A stretch of 8,056 nt of DNA from an uncultured Selenomonadales bacterium. GTDB lineage: Bacteria > Bacillota > Negativicutes > Selenomonadales > Selenomonadaceae. The notes under the pieces were generated by a model. That model saw nothing but the letters and a program-made list of their open reading frames with translations, was not told where the DNA came from and searched no databases. The stretch spans positions 1-8,056 of the forward strand of contig CAMVAG010000099.1 of assembly GCA_947165405.1 (NCBI GenBank), written 5' to 3'. Every line of letters begins with the position of its first letter. The stretch's first letter is position 1. This document shows positions 5,605 to 8,056 of the stretch, piece by piece. The translations under genes and the position numbers were made by a program.

Positions 5605-5922
5605 ATGGACGCCAATTTAAAAATCGTGCTTGACCAATATTTTGAAGGAGCCTCGAAGCTTCAACCGAATGTCTTCGTGCCCGTGCGTGACAATCGTGTT
5701 ATCGAGCCGCTGGTTTACGCTTTCTTCAGCGAGACCGAACAGAGCACGCTCATCATTTCTGACAGCCAAGACATTTTGGAAGGCGATATTCTCGTCTATC
5801 CCAAGACCCGCCAATTTTGCTACCTCGACGACATCCGCCACATCACCGGCAAAAATATTTACGTCGTCCACTACCACACGAAATATCAGCGCAAAGCTCA
5901 AGCTCCTTTCACCGAAGATTGA
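5605..5922 (+). CDS. Conserved-looking 105-residue protein of unknown function
   Basis: I do not recognise a family. The protein is 105 residues, soluble, without signal peptide or membrane segment. It begins with a short amphipathic helix (MDANLKIVLDQYFEGASKL), then alternating hydrophobic stretches suggesting beta strands (PNVFVPVRDN, EPLVYAFFS, STLIISDS, GDILVYPK, QFCYLDDI, KNIYVVHYHTKY), with a charged end. AAGGAGG lies 7 bases before the ATG at 5605; the frame is open from 5557 but earlier codons lack a ribosome binding site. Codon use resembles its neighbours, and it follows the FtsZ-like pseudo-GTPase by 44 bases with no terminator between, so it is the last gene of the ftsZ run. A role connected to division is suggested only by position. 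Confidence 0.75.
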   Translation: MDANLKIVLDQYFEGASKLQPNVFVPVRDNRVIEPLVYAFFSETEQSTLIISDSQDILEGDILVYPKTRQFCYLDDIRHITGKNIYVVHYHTKYQRKAQAPFTED

Positions 5923-5944
5923 AACTTAATCCGAAAATAAAAAA

Positions 5945-5977
5945 CTCCCGCAGAAATTTTTGCGGGAGAATTTTTTT
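5945..5977. terminator. Bidirectional terminator between the ftsZ run and gyrB
   Basis: A perfect 8-base stem, CTCCCGCA (5945-5952) and TGCGGGAG (5961-5968), with an 8-base loop. On the plus strand it is followed by seven T (5971-5977); on the minus strand the A-run before it reads as TTTTTTATTTT. It therefore ends both convergent transcripts: the ftsZ run from the left and gyrB from the right, whose stop codon is only 3 bases past the T-run. Confidence 0.92.
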
Positions 5978-5979
5978 GT

Positions 5980-8037
5980 TCAAATGTCCAAGTTCTTAAC
6001 GAGCAACGCGTTTTCCTCAATGAATTGTCTGCGCGGCGCAACCTCGTCGCCCATTAAGATTGTAAAGAGTTCGTCAGCCTCGACTGCGTCATTGACCTCG
6101 ACGCGGAGCATTGTGCGTGTCAAGGGGTCCATTGTCGTTTCCCAAAGTTGTTCGGGATTCATTTCGCCCAAGCCCTTGTAGCGTTGAACCGTCGCGCCGT
6201 CACGACCGACCTCGTCCAATTTTTTTGCAAGCTCCTCGTCGCTGTAGGTGTACCAATGATTTTTGCCCTTGCGAATTTGATAGAGCGGCGGCTGCGCAAT
6301 GAAAACATGCCCGTGTTCGACAAGCGGTTTCATGTAGCGATAAAAGAACGTCAAAAGCAAAGTCCGAATGTGTGCGCCGTCAACGTCCGCGTCCGTCATG
6401 ATAATTATTTTTCCGTAGCGTCGTTTGCTCAAGTCGAAGTCCTCGCTTATGCCGGTGCCGAATGCCGTTATCATTGTGCGAATTTCGGCGTTGGCAAAAA
6501 TTTTATCGAGGCGAGCCTTTTCGACGTTGAGAATTTTTCCGCGCAGAGGAAGTATCGCTTGAAATCTTCTGTCACGTCCCTGCTTTGCCGAGCCGCCTGC
6601 ACTGTCGCCCTCGACGATATAAATTTCTGCCTTGTCCGGGTCTTTGACGGAACAATCGGCGAGCTTGCCGGGCAATGAAGAAATTTCCAGAGCATTTTTT
6701 CTGCGGGTGAGTTCGCGAGCTTTGCGAGCTGCCTCACGGGCACGAGCCGCCATGACTGCCTTTTCCAAAATCTGTTTCGTTATCGCGGGATTTTCCTCGA
6801 AAAATTCACTCAAGCTTTCGTTGACGACCGCGCTGACCAACGAGCGAATTTCCACGTTGCCGAGCTTGGTTTTGGTCTGTCCTTCGAATTGAGGATTGTG
6901 GAGCTTGACACTGATAACCGCCGTCAAACCTTCGCGGACATCCTCGCCGCTCAATGTGCTGTCGTTGTTTTTCAAGAGGTTGTGGCGTTTGGCGAATTCG
7001 TTTGCGACTTTGGTAAGCGCGGTGCGGAAGCCGATTAAATGCATGCCGCCTTCTTCGGTGTTGATGTTGTTGACGTAGCTGAAAATATCTTCGCGGTAGC
7101 TGTCGGTGTATTGCATGGCGACTTCGACAACAGCATCATCTCTGCGCCCGTTGAAGTAAATCGGTTGCGGATTAATTTTTTCTTTCTTGCGGTTGAGGTG
7201 TTCGACGAAAGATTTTATTCCGCCGTCGAAGTGGAAAGTTCTTTCCTCGCCGCCGGGTCGTTTATCCGTCAAAGTTATCGTTATGCCGCTGTTTAGGAAA
7301 GCCAATTCGCGCAGACGATGTTTGAGCGTGTCGAAGTTGAATTCTTTGACCGTGAAAATTTCATCGTCGGGCAGGAAGTGAACTTTTGTGCCGGTGTCTT
7401 GAGCAGAGCCGATAACTTCAAGGGGCGTGACGGTCTCGCCGCGTGAAAAAGTTATCCGATAAATTTTTCCGTCGCGCCGAACTTCAACCTCCATAGATTT
7501 TGAAAGAGCATTGACGACGCTGACGCCCACGCCGTGAAGTCCGCCGCTGACTTTGTAGCCGCCGTCTCCGAATTTTCCTCCCGCATGCAAGACAGTCAAG
7601 ACGACTTCAACAGCAGGCTTGCCGCTCTCGTGCATGTCGACGGGAATGCCGCGCCCGTTGTCGCTGACGGTTATCGAATTGTCCGCTTCAATCGTGACGT
7701 TAATATCGGTGCAGAAGCCCGCCAACGCCTCGTCAATCGAATTGTCGACGACCTCATAAACCAAATGATGCAAGCCGCGTTCGGAAGTCGAACCGATATA
7801 CATGCCGGGGCGAAGGCGAACTGCCTCAAGCCCTTCAAGAATTTGAATTTGGTCTGCGCTGTAATCGCCTTCGACTGCCTCGACCTGCGCGGACGCCTCG
7901 TCGAAGTGAACTTCTATATCCTCGTCGTCATCTTCATCGTCGTCTTTGGGAATCACGGCAGGAATTTCATCATCGTGCGGTTCAAAGTCGGGAGCGTCGC
8001 CGAAATCTTCGACCTTGTGAATTTTTTTATCGTCCAA
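5980..8037 (-). CDS. gyrB: DNA gyrase subunit B with acidic N-terminal extension
   Basis: The ATPase subunit of DNA gyrase, which with GyrA introduces negative supercoils. The 685-residue protein has the full GyrB set: the ATP-arm tyrosine Y59, catalytic E95 and Mg-binding N99 in YEVVDNSIDEA, DNGRGIP (126-132), GGLHGVG (165-171), the QTK loop (387-389), the TOPRIM motifs EGDSAGG (476-482) and DADVDG (549-554), and a C-terminal end at VKNLDI. QRYKGLGEMNPEQLWETTMDP-type sequence (618 onward) and close similarity to Firmicute GyrB favour GyrB over ParE. It is about 45 residues longer than usual because of residues 1-57, rich in Asp and Glu (e.g. KDDDEDDDEDIEV at 31-43). The start is a TTG at 8035-8037 supported by an ideal GGAGGT 7 bases upstream. 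No gyrA follows; the gene stops against a terminator. Confidence 0.97.
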   Translation of the reverse strand: MDDKKIHKVEDFGDAPDFEPHDDEIPAVIPKDDDEDDDEDIEVHFDEASAQVEAVEGDYSADQIQILEGLEAVRLRPGMYIGSTSERGLHHLVYEVVDNSIDEALAGFCTDINVTIEADNSITVSDNGRGIPVDMHESGKPAVEVVLTVLHAGGKFGDGGYKVSGGLHGVGVSVVNALSKSMEVEVRRDGKIYRITFSRGETVTPLEVIGSAQDTGTKVHFLPDDEIFTVKEFNFDTLKHRLRELAFLNSGITITLTDKRPGGEERTFHFDGGIKSFVEHLNRKKEKINPQPIYFNGRRDDAVVEVAMQYTDSYREDIFSYVNNINTEEGGMHLIGFRTALTKVANEFAKRHNLLKNNDSTLSGEDVREGLTAVISVKLHNPQFEGQTKTKLGNVEIRSLVSAVVNESLSEFFEENPAITKQILEKAVMAARAREAARKARELTRRKNALEISSLPGKLADCSVKDPDKAEIYIVEGDSAGGSAKQGRDRRFQAILPLRGKILNVEKARLDKIFANAEIRTMITAFGTGISEDFDLSKRRYGKIIIMTDADVDGAHIRTLLLTFFYRYMKPLVEHGHVFIAQPPLYQIRKGKNHWYTYSDEELAKKLDEVGRDGATVQRYKGLGEMNPEQLWETTMDPLTRTMLRVEVNDAVEADELFTILMGDEVAPRRQFIEENALLVKNLDI

Positions 8038-8044
8038 AATTTTT

Positions 8045-8050
8045 ACCTCC
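8045..8050 (-). promoter_or_regulatory. Ribosome binding site of gyrB, supporting a TTG start
   Basis: On the minus strand the sequence reads GGAGGT, then 7 bases, then TTG. There is no ATG or GTG start near this site, and the next in-frame ATG lies within the conserved ATPase domain (MYIGS), so TTG is the start and the acidic extension is translated. The promoter lies beyond the window. Confidence 0.85.
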
Positions 8051-8056
8051 GTTTCT

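Noticed and set aside
6148..6678. A 176-codon open frame on the plus strand
   Set aside because: Antisense to conserved GyrB sequence, with no ribosome binding site and no recognisable domain.

Overview
The window looks like chromosomal DNA of a low-to-mid GC Gram-positive-type anaerobe (Bacillota). Nearly every gene has a strong GGAGG-type ribosome binding site, and GyrB and FtsZ are both of the Firmicute kind. The GyrB sequence and the A/T-rich codons mixed with GCC/GGC-rich stretches suggest Negativicutes (Selenomonadaceae-like). That placement is an inference from recalled family features, not a search.

Layout. (1) Positions 3-281, plus strand: the C-terminal end of a gene entering from the left, a probable winged-helix (RepL-like) protein. 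It is followed by a hairpin terminator that works best for the opposing gene. (2) Positions 343-1881, minus strand: a sodium:solute symporter (SSS family). (3) Positions 1924-5922, plus strand: a run of five genes, namely an amidohydrolase_2-type metal hydrolase, a truncated FtsZ paralogue, canonical FtsZ, a very divergent FtsZ-like protein that has lost the GTP-binding signature, and a 105-residue protein of unknown function. A perfect bidirectional terminator at 5945-5977 closes it. (4) Positions 5980-8037, minus strand: gyrB, with a TTG start and an unusual acidic N-terminal extension; its ribosome binding site is at the right edge.

The most interesting part is 2788-5560: three FtsZ-family genes in a row, outside the usual division cluster (no ftsA, ftsQ or mur genes nearby). 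The first keeps only the GTP-binding half and has a changed tubulin signature (GGCDGTG). The middle one is a complete, normal FtsZ with a Q/P-rich linker and a C-terminal tail peptide. The third keeps the C-terminal half of the FtsZ fold but has lost the phosphate-binding loops and most of the T7 catalytic loop; I recognise it as FtsZ-derived only by aligning it with its neighbour. Neither outer paralogue has the C-terminal tail that binds FtsA/SepF-type tethers. A reasonable hypothesis is that they modulate, cap or poison filaments of the middle FtsZ. A palindromic repeat lies exactly where the first paralogue is cut off, and a small inverted repeat overlapping a possible extended -10 promoter precedes canonical ftsZ, so ftsZ may have its own promoter inside the cluster.

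No RNA genes, CRISPR arrays or insertion sequences with transposase were seen. No gene-free stretch exceeds 300 bases; the longest gap is 145 bases (3397-3541), described under the repeat and the inverted-repeat entries.
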